Shown: positions 32,675 to 40,576 of the stretch, piece after piece
Layout: the number at the start of each line of letters is the position of its first letter
Position numbering within the stretch: the first letter of the stretch is position 1
Source of the DNA: Chloroflexota bacterium
Lineage (GTDB): Bacteria; Chloroflexota; Limnocylindria; Limnocylindrales; CSP1-4
Length of the DNA: 40,686 bases
Assembly (NCBI GenBank): GCA_003156975.1
Contig: PMIE01000069.1
Location: forward strand, 1 to 40,686
Direction: 5' to 3'
Program-made: the position numbers and the translations under genes
Notes under the pieces: generated by a model
Told to the model about the DNA's origin: nothing
The model's database searches: none
The model's input: the letters and a program-made list of their open reading frames with translations, nothing else

Positions 32675-34139
32675 ACTGGAGACGCTCCAGGCCGGGACGA
32701 TCCTCTCGACGACGGAGAGCGTCTGCCCGGAGTGCCTGGCCCGGATCCCCGCCACGCGGGTCGCTCGCGGCGAGGACGTATTCCTCAGAAAGTCGTGTCC
32801 GGAGCACGGTGATATCGAGACGATCGTCTGGCGAGGCCGGCCGGCATTCCGGACCTGGGTCCGTCCCAAGAACCCGGTTCACCCGACGAAGCCCCTCAAA
32901 CAGGTAGATCGCGGCTGCCCCTTCGATTGCGGGCTGTGCCCCGACCACCGCCAGCAATCCTGCTGCGTGCTGCTCGAGGTCACGATGCGGTGTGACCTGC
33001 GCTGCGCGTTCTGTTTCGCGAGCGCCGGGGCCGCCGGCTCGGACCCCGACACGGCGGTCCTGGCTGAGCGGATGCGGCGCCTGTTTGAGACGACCGGACC
33101 GGTCAATCTTCAGCTTTCGGGCGGCGAGCCTTGCGTCCGCGACGACCTCCCGCAGATCGCGTCGCTGGCTCGCGAGATCGGGTTCACGTTTGTCCAGGTG
33201 AACTCGAATGGGCTGCGCCTCGCCCGCGAAGCCGACTACGCCCAGCGGCTTCGCGACGCCGGCGTTGCGACCGTCTTCCTCCAGTTCGATGGCACGCGCG
33301 ACGACATCCATCGGCAGATGCGTGGCCGCGCGCTCCTCGCGCAGAAGATCGCCGCGATCGAGAACTGCGCTGCCGCGGGTCTGGGCGTGGTTCTCGTGCC
33401 GGTCGTCGTGCCGGGCATCAACGCCGACAATCTGGGCGAGATTCTGGACTTTGCCCTGCGCCGCCAGCCCGTGGTACGTGGCGTGCACTTTCAGCCGGTC
33501 AGCTACTTCGGCCGCTACCCCGCCCCGCCCACCGATGCCGACAGGATCACACTGCCCGAGATCATGGCCGGCATCGAGGACCAGTCGGGCGGGCGAGTGC
33601 GGGTCGAGAACTTCCGGCCGGCCGGCGCCGAGAACGCTCTCTGCTCCTTCAACGGCACGTTCGTGTCCATGCCGGACGGACGGCTCTTCCCGCTGACCCG
33701 GCCGCGCGCCACAACCAGTTGCTGCTCGTCGACCGAGCCGGTGGCGCCCAAGGCGGGGAGTTGTTGCGCCGAGGCCGAGACGGTCGCCCCCCTGGAGGCG
33801 AGTCGCTGCTCGGAGACGGCGCCCGTCGACGGTTCGGCCCGGGCCCGCGATTTCGTGGCCCGGAGCTGGGCTGCGCCCGAGGTGCGTGAGCCCGTCGCCC
33901 CGCTGCCGGGCCCGAGCTTCGGAGAATGGGATGTCTTCCTCGCGCGGGCGCGGACGCACGCCCTGACGATTTCAGGCATGGCCTTCCAGGACGCCTGGAC
34001 GCTCGACCTGGACCGGCTCCGGGATTGCCACATCCACATCACCGACCCGGACGGGGCCACCATCCCGTTCTGTGCCTACAACCTGACCGGCACAGACGGC
34101 TCCGGCCCGTATCGCCCCGAGCGCCCGGTAGGGAAATGA
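32664..34139 (+). CDS. trsS: Radical SAM protein with two CxxxCxxC motifs (TrsS type, COG1964-like)
   Basis: A 491-aa radical SAM enzyme. The N-terminus has a CPEC pair (21-24) and CPEHGD (45-50), as in MJ0619/COG1964 proteins. CxxxCxxC occurs twice, at C85-C89-C92 and C110-C114-C117; the second sits at the usual start of the radical SAM barrel. LSGGEP (about 151-156) contacts SAM. MJ0619 itself methylates a pterin in methanopterin synthesis. Residues 352-393 are three tandem 14-residue repeats starting SCC, SCC and SRC. The C-terminus ends with IPFCAYNLT. I recall selenocysteine-containing versions called TrsS; here every such position I can see is cysteine and no in-frame TGA interrupts. 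Its stop overlaps the next ATG. Confidence 0.88.
   Translation: MTTELETLQAGTILSTTESVCPECLARIPATRVARGEDVFLRKSCPEHGDIETIVWRGRPAFRTWVRPKNPVHPTKPLKQVDRGCPFDCGLCPDHRQQSCCVLLEVTMRCDLRCAFCFASAGAAGSDPDTAVLAERMRRLFETTGPVNLQLSGGEPCVRDDLPQIASLAREIGFTFVQVNSNGLRLAREADYAQRLRDAGVATVFLQFDGTRDDIHRQMRGRALLAQKIAAIENCAAAGLGVVLVPVVVPGINADNLGEILDFALRRQPVVRGVHFQPVSYFGRYPAPPTDADRITLPEIMAGIEDQSGGRVRVENFRPAGAENALCSFNGTFVSMPDGRLFPLTRPRATTSCCSSTEPVAPKAGSCCAEAETVAPLEASRCSETAPVDGSARARDFVARSWAAPEVREPVAPLPGPSFGEWDVFLARARTHALTISGMAFQDAWTLDLDRLRDCHIHITDPDGATIPFCAYNLTGTDGSGPYRPERPVGK
33717..33842 (+). repeat. Three tandem 42-bp (14-codon) cysteine-containing repeats inside trsS
   Basis: Units begin at 33717, 33759 and 33801 and encode SCCSSTEPVAPKAG, SCCAEAETVAPLEA and SRCSETAPVDGSAR. 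The first two keep both cysteines and the VAP motif; the third has decayed. The DNA copies have diverged more than the protein, so the cysteine pairs seem selected. Confidence 0.75.
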
Positions 34140-35473
34140 GGCGGTCACCGCTCGACGCCTGGATCGCGAGCCTGGTGGCCGCCGACTCGGCAGGTGACCC
34201 GAGCGCGGCATTCGACCGCGCGGCCCTCGAGCGCTACCAGCTGCGACAGCTGCGCAAGACGCTTCGGCTGGCCCGCACCCACAGCGCGTTCTACCGCCGG
34301 CACCTTGCCGGCGCACCCGAGGAACTGCGGTCACTCGAGGATCTGCAGAGCCTGCCCCTCACCACCGCCGATGACATTCGGGCCAACCCGTTGGGCCTCG
34401 TGTGCGTCTCTCAAGACGAGATCAATCGGGTGGTCACGCTCGACAGCTCCGGCACGACCGGATCGCCCAAGCGCGTCTACTTCACCCGCGCCGACCAGGC
34501 GCTGACCGTCGACTTCTTCGAGGCAGGCATGTCGGTCTTCACCGCTGCCGGCGATCGAGTGCTGATCCTGCTGCCCGTGGAGCGGCCGGGGAGCGTCGGT
34601 GATCTGCTCGCGACCGCCATGGAGAATCTCGGCGCCATCCCGATCAGGTATGGGCCCGTCCGCGACCCGGCGGAAGCCTTGCGCGTGGCCGCCGACGAGG
34701 GCGCGACCGTAGCCGTCGGGGTGCCGACGCACCTGCTGCGAATGGCTCGCCACGGACTCGAGCCGCTGCCGCTGCCGCGGCTCCACAGCGTGCTCCTGAG
34801 CACGGATCACGTCCCGGCGGCGATAGTGAATGCCATCGAAACCGCCTGGCCATGCCGCGTCTACAACCACTACGGCACCACCGAGATGGGCCTGGGTGGG
34901 GGAGTGGACTGTGAAGCTCGCCGGGGCTACCACCTGCGCGAGGCGGATCTCCTGTTCGAGGTGGTGGACCCGGCCAACGGCCGGCCGGTGATGGACGGGG
35001 AGCGAGGCGAGGTCGTCTTCACAACGTTGACCCGGACCGGCATGCCGGTCATCCGATACCGAACCGGCGATCTGGGCCGCTGGCTGCCGGATCCGTGCCC
35101 ATGCGGCTCGGAATTGCGAACCCTGTCTCACATCACGACCCGGGTCGCCGGCCAGTTCGCACTCGGTCCGGGCGCGACGTTGACCCAGGTGGACCTGGAC
35201 GAGGCGGTCTTCGCCGTTGATGGTGTGCTGGACTTCGCCGCGAGAGTAACGCGGCCGGGAGCGGCCGCGGAGTTGCAGATCCGCGTTCAGGTGGCCCCCC
35301 TTCGCCCTCTCCCGGCCGCCCACGACGACATCGCCCTGGCGCTCCATGCGATTCCGGCCATCGTTCGCGCCGCATCGTCTGGAGACCTGGACTCGATCGA
35401 CGTCATCGTGGCAACGGATCGAGTCTCCGAGCCGACACTGGCCAAGCGCTCGATCGCCGTGGACGCCCAATGA
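34136..35473 (+). CDS. AMP-dependent CoA ligase, PaaK-like (DVU_1553 type)
   Basis: A 445-aa adenylate-forming enzyme of the phenylacetate-CoA ligase class. It has DSSGTTGSPK (the AMP-binding P-loop, about 100-109), YNHYGTTEMG (about 242-251) and YRTGDLG (about 308-314). A cysteine pair, DPCPCGS, follows directly, as in PaaK relatives that bind zinc. The acyl substrate cannot be told. The ATG at 34136 overlaps the trsS stop by ATGA, and its own stop overlaps the next gene the same way. Linkage to Mop suggests it activates an acid, possibly one made by Mop or one used to modify a cofactor. Confidence 0.85.
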   Translation: MRRSPLDAWIASLVAADSAGDPSAAFDRAALERYQLRQLRKTLRLARTHSAFYRRHLAGAPEELRSLEDLQSLPLTTADDIRANPLGLVCVSQDEINRVVTLDSSGTTGSPKRVYFTRADQALTVDFFEAGMSVFTAAGDRVLILLPVERPGSVGDLLATAMENLGAIPIRYGPVRDPAEALRVAADEGATVAVGVPTHLLRMARHGLEPLPLPRLHSVLLSTDHVPAAIVNAIETAWPCRVYNHYGTTEMGLGGGVDCEARRGYHLREADLLFEVVDPANGRPVMDGERGEVVFTTLTRTGMPVIRYRTGDLGRWLPDPCPCGSELRTLSHITTRVAGQFALGPGATLTQVDLDEAVFAVDGVLDFAARVTRPGAAAELQIRVQVAPLRPLPAAHDDIALALHAIPAIVRAASSGDLDSIDVIVATDRVSEPTLAKRSIAVDAQ

Positions 35474-36081
35474 TCGAAGCCCGCCGGACAGTTGCGATCG
35501 TGCTCGCGGCCGGGGCCTCGTCGAGATTCGGGGGAACGAAGGCGCTTGCGCCGCTGTGGGGCCGTCCCTTGCTCCAGCATGTGCTGGATGTGGCGGCAGT
35601 GCCAGGGTTCGCGGAAGTCGTCGTGGTTCTCGGCCACCACGCCGATGAGATCGAAGGGCAACTGCGGTGGCAGTCCGAGCGGCGCGTCCGCAATCCTGAT
35701 CCGGGCGCCGGCCTGTCAAGCTCCCTGCGGGTCGGGTTCGAGTGCCTCGGCCCCTTCCCCGAGGCGGCCCTGATTCTTCTCGGCGATCAGCCGCTCGTTC
35801 GAGCGGACCTCCTTGAGCGGCTTTTGGGCGGGTTCGCGTCGGTAGCACGGCCGATCGTCGTGCCTCGATACGCGGCCGGCGGAGGGCAGAACCCGCTGCT
35901 CATCCATCGGGTTGCCTGGCCGCTGGCGTACGACGCGCGGGCCGATCGTGGCCTAGGGCCAATCGTGCGCGACCACGCCAACCTTGTCGTCCAGGTCGAT
36001 GTCGACGGCTCGAACCCCGACGTGGACACCCCGGACGACCTGGCCGCGCTGGAGGCATCTGCTCGCCAGACGCGCGGCTGA
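35470..36081 (+). CDS. MocA/MobA-like nucleotidyltransferase (DVU_1551 type)
   Basis: A 203-aa NTP transferase. The N-terminal LAAGASSRFGGTKAL is the nucleotide-binding signature of molybdopterin cytidylyl/guanylyltransferases; LGDQPLV (about 101-107) supplies the metal-binding aspartate; DVDTPDDL near the end is also typical of MocA. MocA adds CMP to molybdopterin to make the dinucleotide cofactor used by Mop-type enzymes. Location in the same block as a Mop gene supports a cytidylyltransferase role, but a special substrate is possible. It is the last gene of the overlapping operon, followed by a hairpin. Confidence 0.82.
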   Translation: MIEARRTVAIVLAAGASSRFGGTKALAPLWGRPLLQHVLDVAAVPGFAEVVVVLGHHADEIEGQLRWQSERRVRNPDPGAGLSSSLRVGFECLGPFPEAALILLGDQPLVRADLLERLLGGFASVARPIVVPRYAAGGGQNPLLIHRVAWPLAYDARADRGLGPIVRDHANLVVQVDVDGSNPDVDTPDDLAALEASARQTRG

Positions 36082-36092
36082 CCTCGGGACGA

Positions 36093-36111
36093 CCCCAGAT
36101 CAAAGCTGGGG
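36093..36111 (+). terminator. Hairpin after the MocA-like gene
   Basis: CCCCAG (36093-36098) pairs with CTGGGG (36106-36111) around a 7-base loop, 11 bases after the stop. It is short, with no T-tract, and probably marks the end of the trs-type operon. Confidence 0.45.
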
Positions 36112-36180
36112 AGCGGCAGCTGAGTCTGTATCCGCCCGCCTGATTGGGGGAATTGGGAAGCGGAGGTCACCGATAGCAAT

Positions 36181-36213
36181 AACTATATTGTGGTTTGCAG
36201 ACACTATATTCTG
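36181..36213. promoter_or_regulatory. Paired ACTATATT elements upstream of the ModE-like gene
   Basis: AACTATATTGTG (36181-36192) and CACTATATTCTG (36202-36213) are direct repeats with start points 21 bp apart, two turns of the helix. They lie in a clear A/T-rich island. This spacing is typical of a dimer or tandem binding site or of nested promoters. A related CACTATCTTG is found upstream of mop. Confidence 0.45.
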
Positions 36214-36234
36214 TTATCCTTACACGCGGATAAC
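36213..36234. promoter_or_regulatory. Palindromic operator candidate GTTATCC-N8-GGATAAC
   Basis: A perfect 7-bp inverted repeat (36213-36219 and 36228-36234) with an 8-base spacer, about 120 bp upstream of the ModE-like gene. As I recall, sites of the ModE-related regulator TunR in Desulfovibrio also contain TAAC...GTTA half-sites; in those the orientation and spacing differ. A self-regulating ModE-like protein is the natural candidate binder. Confidence 0.5.
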
Positions 36235-36243
36235 GCTCTGGGG
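36230..36243 (+). repeat. 14-bp direct repeat ATAACGCTCTGGGG, copy 1
   Basis: This is identical to 36329-36342, 99 bp downstream. It overlaps the right arm of the palindrome at 36213-36234, so part of the operator-like half-site is duplicated. Confidence 0.6.
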
Positions 36244-36328
36244 CGATCGGTGAACGGCCCAGGGTGGCGGCCCCCCAGGCTCGAGACCAACAAGCGGTTT
36301 CGTCCCGGAGCGTTGTCCTCAGTCGCAT

Positions 36329-36342
36329 ATAACGCTCTGGGG
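36329..36342 (+). repeat. 14-bp direct repeat ATAACGCTCTGGGG, copy 2
   Basis: Exact copy of 36230-36243. It ends 10 bases before the ModE-like ATG, next to the ribosome site GAGAGG, so a protein bound here could block translation start or late initiation. Confidence 0.6.
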
Positions 36343-36352
36343 TGAGAGGCTC

Positions 36353-36781
36353 ATGAAGGGATCCAAGTCCGGCGCCCGCGTCGCGGCGACAGGCTCCGCC
36401 GGCATTCGACCCGCTCAGCGTATCTGGCTGCAAGACCAGGGTAGCCCGGTCTTCGGCATTGGGATCCGCGAGCTCCTCATTCGGGTCCAGGCGACGGGGT
36501 CTCTCCGCCATGCCGCCTCGGACATGAGCCTGGCGTACAGCAAAGCATGGAAGATCGTGCGTCGGGCCGAGAAACACCTTGGCTTCACGCTGCTCGAGAG
36601 ACAGGCAGGCGGCACATACGGCGGAGGCTCATACCTGTCCGATGAAGGGAAATGGCTCGTCGCCGCCTTCGGCGCGTTGCTCGACGAGGCTGACACGCTG
36701 CTGGACGACCTCTACGACAAGCACTTCGGCAACTGGCGCGACAAGGAGGCAGTCCACAGGGACGACATAGGGATCGAGTAA
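36353..36781 (+). CDS. ModE-like winged-helix regulator lacking a molybdate-binding domain
   Basis: A 142-aa protein matching the N-terminal DNA-binding domain of ModE: GIGIRELLIRVQATGSLRHAA, then the recognition helix region SLAYSKAWKIVRRAEK (about 61-76) and LLERQAGGTYGGGSYLS wing. Full ModE (about 260 aa) adds two MOP/TOBE domains for molybdate or tungstate; they are absent, so metal sensing must differ or be supplied by another protein. The ATG at 36353 follows GAGAGG. It stands between the trs-type operon and the importer genes, 49 bp before the lipoprotein, and probably controls both sides. Confidence 0.85.
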   Translation: MKGSKSGARVAATGSAGIRPAQRIWLQDQGSPVFGIGIRELLIRVQATGSLRHAASDMSLAYSKAWKIVRRAEKHLGFTLLERQAGGTYGGGSYLSDEGKWLVAAFGALLDEADTLLDDLYDKHFGNWRDKEAVHRDDIGIE

Positions 36782-36830
36782 TTGCCCAAGTCACGACATC
36801 CACCCGGCAAGATGCGAGGGATTCCGTCAC

Positions 36831-37958
36831 ATGAAACGATCGTTCATCTCACTGGTCGCGGCTGCTGCGCTGGTGGTAGGCGCGTGCTCCACCTCGGGGT
36901 CCTCCCCAGCACCAAGCACCGCCCCGAGCACCGCACCAAGCACCGCAGCGAGCCCGGCCGGCGGACCGTTCACGGTCACCGACGCGAAGGGCAACAAGGT
37001 AGCTTTCGACGCTCTTCCCAAGCGCATAGTCATCGCCGGCAAGGCGCTGTTCATGGTTGCCGACGCCGCCTATCTCTTCCCGGAAGCGTCTTCGCGGATC
37101 GTCGCCATGGGCAGCACGGTCCAGAACAAGCTCTCCTGGCCGCAGGCCTTTGACCCCAACTACGCGAGCAAGACGATCCTCGACGCCACGGCCGGAGCCG
37201 AGCAGATCGCGGCCACCAATCCCGACCTGGTCCTCCTCAAGAGCAGCAACGCCACCACGCTCGGGCAGCCGCTCATCGCCCTCGGTGTGAAGGTGGTCTA
37301 CGTCGACTTTGAGACCCCGGATCAGTACACACGCGATCTCGCGACGCTTGGCCAGCTGTTCGGCGATCAGGCCAGGGCGCAGCAACTCATTACATACTTC
37401 CAGGCCCAGGCAAGCGGCATCACCACCAAGCTTGCGAGCCTCACCGATGCCCAGAAACCAAAGGTCCTGATCCTGTACTACTCGAATAAGAACGGCACGA
37501 TCGCGTTCAACGTGCCGCCGCTCAGCTTCATCCAGAGCACCGAGGCGCAACTCGCCGGTGGCCAACTCGTCTGGAAAGACGCCCAGCTCGGCAGCAGCTG
37601 GACGACTGTGACCCTCGAGCAGGTAGCGGCCTGGAATCCCGATCAGGTGTATGTGATCGCTTACTCAGGCAGCTCCGCCGACGTCGTGGCCACGCTCAAA
37701 GCCGATCCCAAGTGGCAGGCGCTCAAAGCCGCCAAGGGCAACGCAATCTACGCCTTCCCGGCCGACTACTACAGCTGGGATCAGCCTGATCCGCGCTGGG
37801 TGCTCGGCCTCGACTGGCTTGCCGCGAAGATCCACCCCGAGATATTCCCGAGTTTCTCGATGGACACCGCGGCCCGGGGTCTATACAAGGATCTCTACGG
37901 CTTGGACGATGCCACCTACGACAAGCTGGTCAAGCCGAACCTCACCGGTAGCTTCTAG
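36831..37958 (+). CDS. Substrate-binding lipoprotein of a FecCD-type ABC importer
   Basis: A 375-aa periplasmic-binding protein of the BtuF/FecB/MolA class. The lipobox VVGACS makes Cys19 the lipid-attached residue. Residues about 20-44 are a linker of repeated APST units. The mature part begins FTVTDAKGNKVAFDALPKRIV, the usual start of this class. Ligands of the class include haem, cobalamin, siderophores and, for MolA, molybdate or tungstate. The ModE-like gene immediately upstream and the molybdoenzyme cluster make an oxyanion the best guess, but no binding residue proves it. Confidence 0.82.
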   Translation: MKRSFISLVAAAALVVGACSTSGSSPAPSTAPSTAPSTAASPAGGPFTVTDAKGNKVAFDALPKRIVIAGKALFMVADAAYLFPEASSRIVAMGSTVQNKLSWPQAFDPNYASKTILDATAGAEQIAATNPDLVLLKSSNATTLGQPLIALGVKVVYVDFETPDQYTRDLATLGQLFGDQARAQQLITYFQAQASGITTKLASLTDAQKPKVLILYYSNKNGTIAFNVPPLSFIQSTEAQLAGGQLVWKDAQLGSSWTTVTLEQVAAWNPDQVYVIAYSGSSADVVATLKADPKWQALKAAKGNAIYAFPADYYSWDQPDPRWVLGLDWLAAKIHPEIFPSFSMDTAARGLYKDLYGLDDATYDKLVKPNLTGSF

Positions 37959-37964
37959 CCAGCC

Positions 37965-39008
37965 ATGAGCCGGAGCACATCTGCTGCGAGCGTGCGCCCG
38001 GCATTGGGTTGGCGTGCGGCGTCCGCCAGGCGCAAGCTGGCATTGATCGCCGCTCTCCTGATGGTCGTGGTCGCGTTGTCGCTCTTCGTCGGCAGGTATC
38101 CCAGCCCGGGGTTCATGTCGCTGGACCGGCTCGCGACCGACGACCTGGCCCAGCGCCTGGTGTTCGACCTGCGGCTGCCCCGCATCTTGACCGCCCTGGC
38201 GCTGGGCATGAGCCTCGCGGCTGCCGGCGCCGTGTTCCAGCAGATCTTCGCCAATCCTCTGGTGGACCCGGGCTTTCTGGGCGTGTCTCAGGGCGCCGCG
38301 TTTGGGGCTTCCCTGGCCATCATCTTCTTCGGGAGCGTGGCCTGGATCGTCCAGGCATCGGCGGCGATCTTCGCAGTCGCCGCCCTCGCGCTTACGTACC
38401 TGCTGGCGCAGCGGGCCCGTTTTGGCGGCTCCGTGATCCGTCTGGTCCTGGCCGGGATCGCCGTTTCTGCCTTCTTCTCGGCAGGTGTGGGCGGCCTCAA
38501 GTACCTCGCCGACCCGATGACGCAACTCCAGGAGATCACTTTCTGGCTGTTGGGTGGCCTGCAGAGCATCACCTGGATGCAGTTCTGGTCGATCGCGCCG
38601 GCGGTGAGCATCAGCCTGTTCGTCATCTACCGGATGCGCTGGCGTCTGAACCTGCTTTCGCTCGATGACGCCACCGCATTCTCACTCGGCGCAACGCCCG
38701 CGCGCGAACGAGCGCTGCTGCTCGGCGTATCCGTGGCGGCGACGGCGGCCGTTGTGTCCGTCTGCGGGATGGTCGGCTGGCTGGGGCTCATCGTCCCTCA
38801 CATCGCCCGGCGTATCTTCGGCGCCGACGCGCGCTACTCGGTGCCCGGCGCTCTGCTTATCGGTGGGGTTTTCGGCGTGCTGTGCGACGACATCGCCCGG
38901 ACGCTGTTCGCCGGGGAAATTCCGATAGGCATCCTGACCTCGCTCATCGGCGCCGTGTTCTTCATCCTCATCTTCATGACCTACGGCCACGTGAACGAGC
39001 AGCGATGA
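37965..39008 (+). CDS. FecCD-family ABC importer permease
   Basis: A 347-aa membrane protein with about nine to ten helices. It has the BtuC/FecCD landmarks RLPRILTALALGMSLAAAGAVFQ, NPLVDPGFLGVSQGAAFG and, near the end, GWLGLIVPHIAR, with the EIPIGILTSLIGAVFF end segment. It forms the dimeric channel for the lipoprotein's ligand. The start is 6 bases after the lipoprotein stop and the stop overlaps the ATPase start by ATGA. Confidence 0.92.
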   Translation: MSRSTSAASVRPALGWRAASARRKLALIAALLMVVVALSLFVGRYPSPGFMSLDRLATDDLAQRLVFDLRLPRILTALALGMSLAAAGAVFQQIFANPLVDPGFLGVSQGAAFGASLAIIFFGSVAWIVQASAAIFAVAALALTYLLAQRARFGGSVIRLVLAGIAVSAFFSAGVGGLKYLADPMTQLQEITFWLLGGLQSITWMQFWSIAPAVSISLFVIYRMRWRLNLLSLDDATAFSLGATPARERALLLGVSVAATAAVVSVCGMVGWLGLIVPHIARRIFGADARYSVPGALLIGGVFGVLCDDIARTLFAGEIPIGILTSLIGAVFFILIFMTYGHVNEQR

Positions 39009-39778
39009 CAGCAATACTGGCGTTCGAGGAGTTGACCTTCGGCTACGGCTCGGGGACGCGGGCAGTGCTGGACGGCCTGTCGCTCGACATCGAATGCGGT
39101 TCCGTGACCGCGATCCTGGGGCCCAACGGCGTCGGCAAGAGCACGCTGCTCCACCTGGCGTTGGGCTGGCTCCGAGCTCGAAGTGGCCGCGTCCTCCTTG
39201 ACGGACAGCCTCTGGGTAGCTACCCGAGGCGACGGCTGGGGCAGTCGATGGCGCTCGTGCCACAGGTCGAGCAAACACCCTTCGACTACACCGTCCTCGA
39301 CTACGTCCTGCTGGCGCGCGCGCCATACCTGGCGCCGCTCGAGATGCCGGGAGCAGAGGACGAGCGGATTGCCGAGGAGGCGATCGAGGAGGTCGGCCTG
39401 GCCCCGCTTTGCCATCGATCGATCACGACTTTGAGTGGTGGCGAGCGTCAGAACGCGCTGCTCGCCCGCGCCCTGGCGCAGCAGCCCCGGCTCCTCCTGA
39501 TGGACGAGCCTACGACCCACCTCGACCTGGCGCACAAAGTCCGTCTCGTCCATCTCGTTCGCGATCGGGTGGCTCGTGGCATGACGGTGCTTCTGACGAC
39601 GCACGAACCCGATGTGGCTGCAGCGATCGCCACCCATATGGTTCTGATGCGAGACGGACAGGTCTGCGCCTCGGGCGCCTTCGCCGACGTGTTCACGTCT
39701 GACAACCTGAGCGCCGTTTACGGAGTGCCCGTGAAGATAGCCGAAGTCGACGGTCGGCAGGTCGTGCTTTGGACATGA
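39005..39778 (+). CDS. ABC importer ATP-binding protein
   Basis: A 257-aa ATPase of the FecE/BtuD class. Walker A is GPNGVGKST (about 40-48), a Q-loop glutamine lies in VPQVEQ, the signature is LSGGERQ, Walker B is LLLMDEPTTHLDL and the switch histidine is in TTHEPD. It powers the FecCD-type permease. The ATG at 39005 overlaps the permease stop, and its own TGA overlaps the NTPase start. Confidence 0.93.
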   Translation: MTAILAFEELTFGYGSGTRAVLDGLSLDIECGSVTAILGPNGVGKSTLLHLALGWLRARSGRVLLDGQPLGSYPRRRLGQSMALVPQVEQTPFDYTVLDYVLLARAPYLAPLEMPGAEDERIAEEAIEEVGLAPLCHRSITTLSGGERQNALLARALAQQPRLLLMDEPTTHLDLAHKVRLVHLVRDRVARGMTVLLTTHEPDVAAAIATHMVLMRDGQVCASGAFADVFTSDNLSAVYGVPVKIAEVDGRQVVLWT

Positions 39779-40377
39779 GCGCGAGCAAGTTGGTCCGTCG
39801 AATGACGTCGCCGACTGAGGGCTCATTCGTGGAAAGGCGGATCGCGATCCTGACGGGCGACAGGGGAGCGGGCAAGACGGTCACCTGCCAGGGACTCCTC
39901 GACCGCGGGCGCGAGCTCGGGCTGGACGTCGCCGGCATCTTCTGCCCGTCCCGCTTCGAGGGAGGAGTGAAGGTCGGCATCGACCTCGTCGACGCGCGGA
40001 CCGGGGTGCGGTGCCAGCTGGCTGAGATCGACGACTTGCCGGGCGAGCTGCGGCTCGGCCCTCACCGGTTCGATCCCGAGACTCTGGATTGGGGAGCGGC
40101 CCGGATCGCCGCCGGCTGCCCCTGCGACGTACTGATCGTGGACGAGATCGGGCCACTCGAGATGCGCGGCGAAGGCTGGGCCGTCGCAATCGAGGTTCTG
40201 CGCCGGGACCCCTACCGGCTCGCGGTTGCCGTCGTGCGGCCCTCTCTGGTGGACGCGTTCCGGGCCGCGGTGGGAACCGCGAGTGCGGCCGCGGCGCGCT
40301 GCGTGGAACCGGGCCCCCGCGCCGTGGCCGAGCTACTCGCGATGTTCGAAAGCGGGTCCGCGCCTCGTCCCGAGTGA
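39775..40377 (+). CDS. NTPase_1/DUF2478-like P-loop nucleotide triphosphatase
   Basis: A 200-aa P-loop protein. Walker A is GDRGAGKT (about 28-35), Walker B is VLIVDEIGPLEM (about 121-132), typical of the NTPase_1 (THEP1-like) family. Relatives, including DUF2478, are often next to molybdate or tungstate genes, which fits this place; the true reaction is unknown. The ATG at 39775 overlaps the ATPase stop (ATGA), making it the last gene of the importer operon. A TTG two codons earlier is a weaker start. Confidence 0.8.
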   Translation: MSASKLVRRMTSPTEGSFVERRIAILTGDRGAGKTVTCQGLLDRGRELGLDVAGIFCPSRFEGGVKVGIDLVDARTGVRCQLAEIDDLPGELRLGPHRFDPETLDWGAARIAAGCPCDVLIVDEIGPLEMRGEGWAVAIEVLRRDPYRLAVAVVRPSLVDAFRAAVGTASAAAARCVEPGPRAVAELLAMFESGSAPRPE

Positions 40378-40576
40378 GGCAGGCCATATGGCCGGCCCGG
40401 CCAGTAGAGCGGCCCGCTCGAAAGGGACCGTCGTACCTGAAGGCCGTGTCTGTCGGCCGCGAGAGAGCGTGCTCGGCGCCTGTACAATCTGCGCGACATA
40501 CATATGATCCGTCGCGCGGGCGCCACCTGCCGCCTGCGGCGCGACCAGCCACCGCATCCAAGGAGAAGACACCCCG

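Noticed and set aside
32664-34139. Possible selenocysteine codon in trsS or neighbours
   Set aside because: Relatives are remembered as selenoproteins, so I looked for in-frame TGA. The frames are unbroken and cysteine is present at candidate positions, so these are cysteine forms.
32613-35848. Long minus-strand frames opposite trsS and the CoA ligase
   Set aside because: Same pattern of GC-driven antisense frames; no ribosome sites or domains.
40382-40393. 12-bp palindrome GGCCATATGGCC after the NTPase gene
   Set aside because: It cannot form a stable hairpin without a loop, and I see no second copy or promoter alignment.
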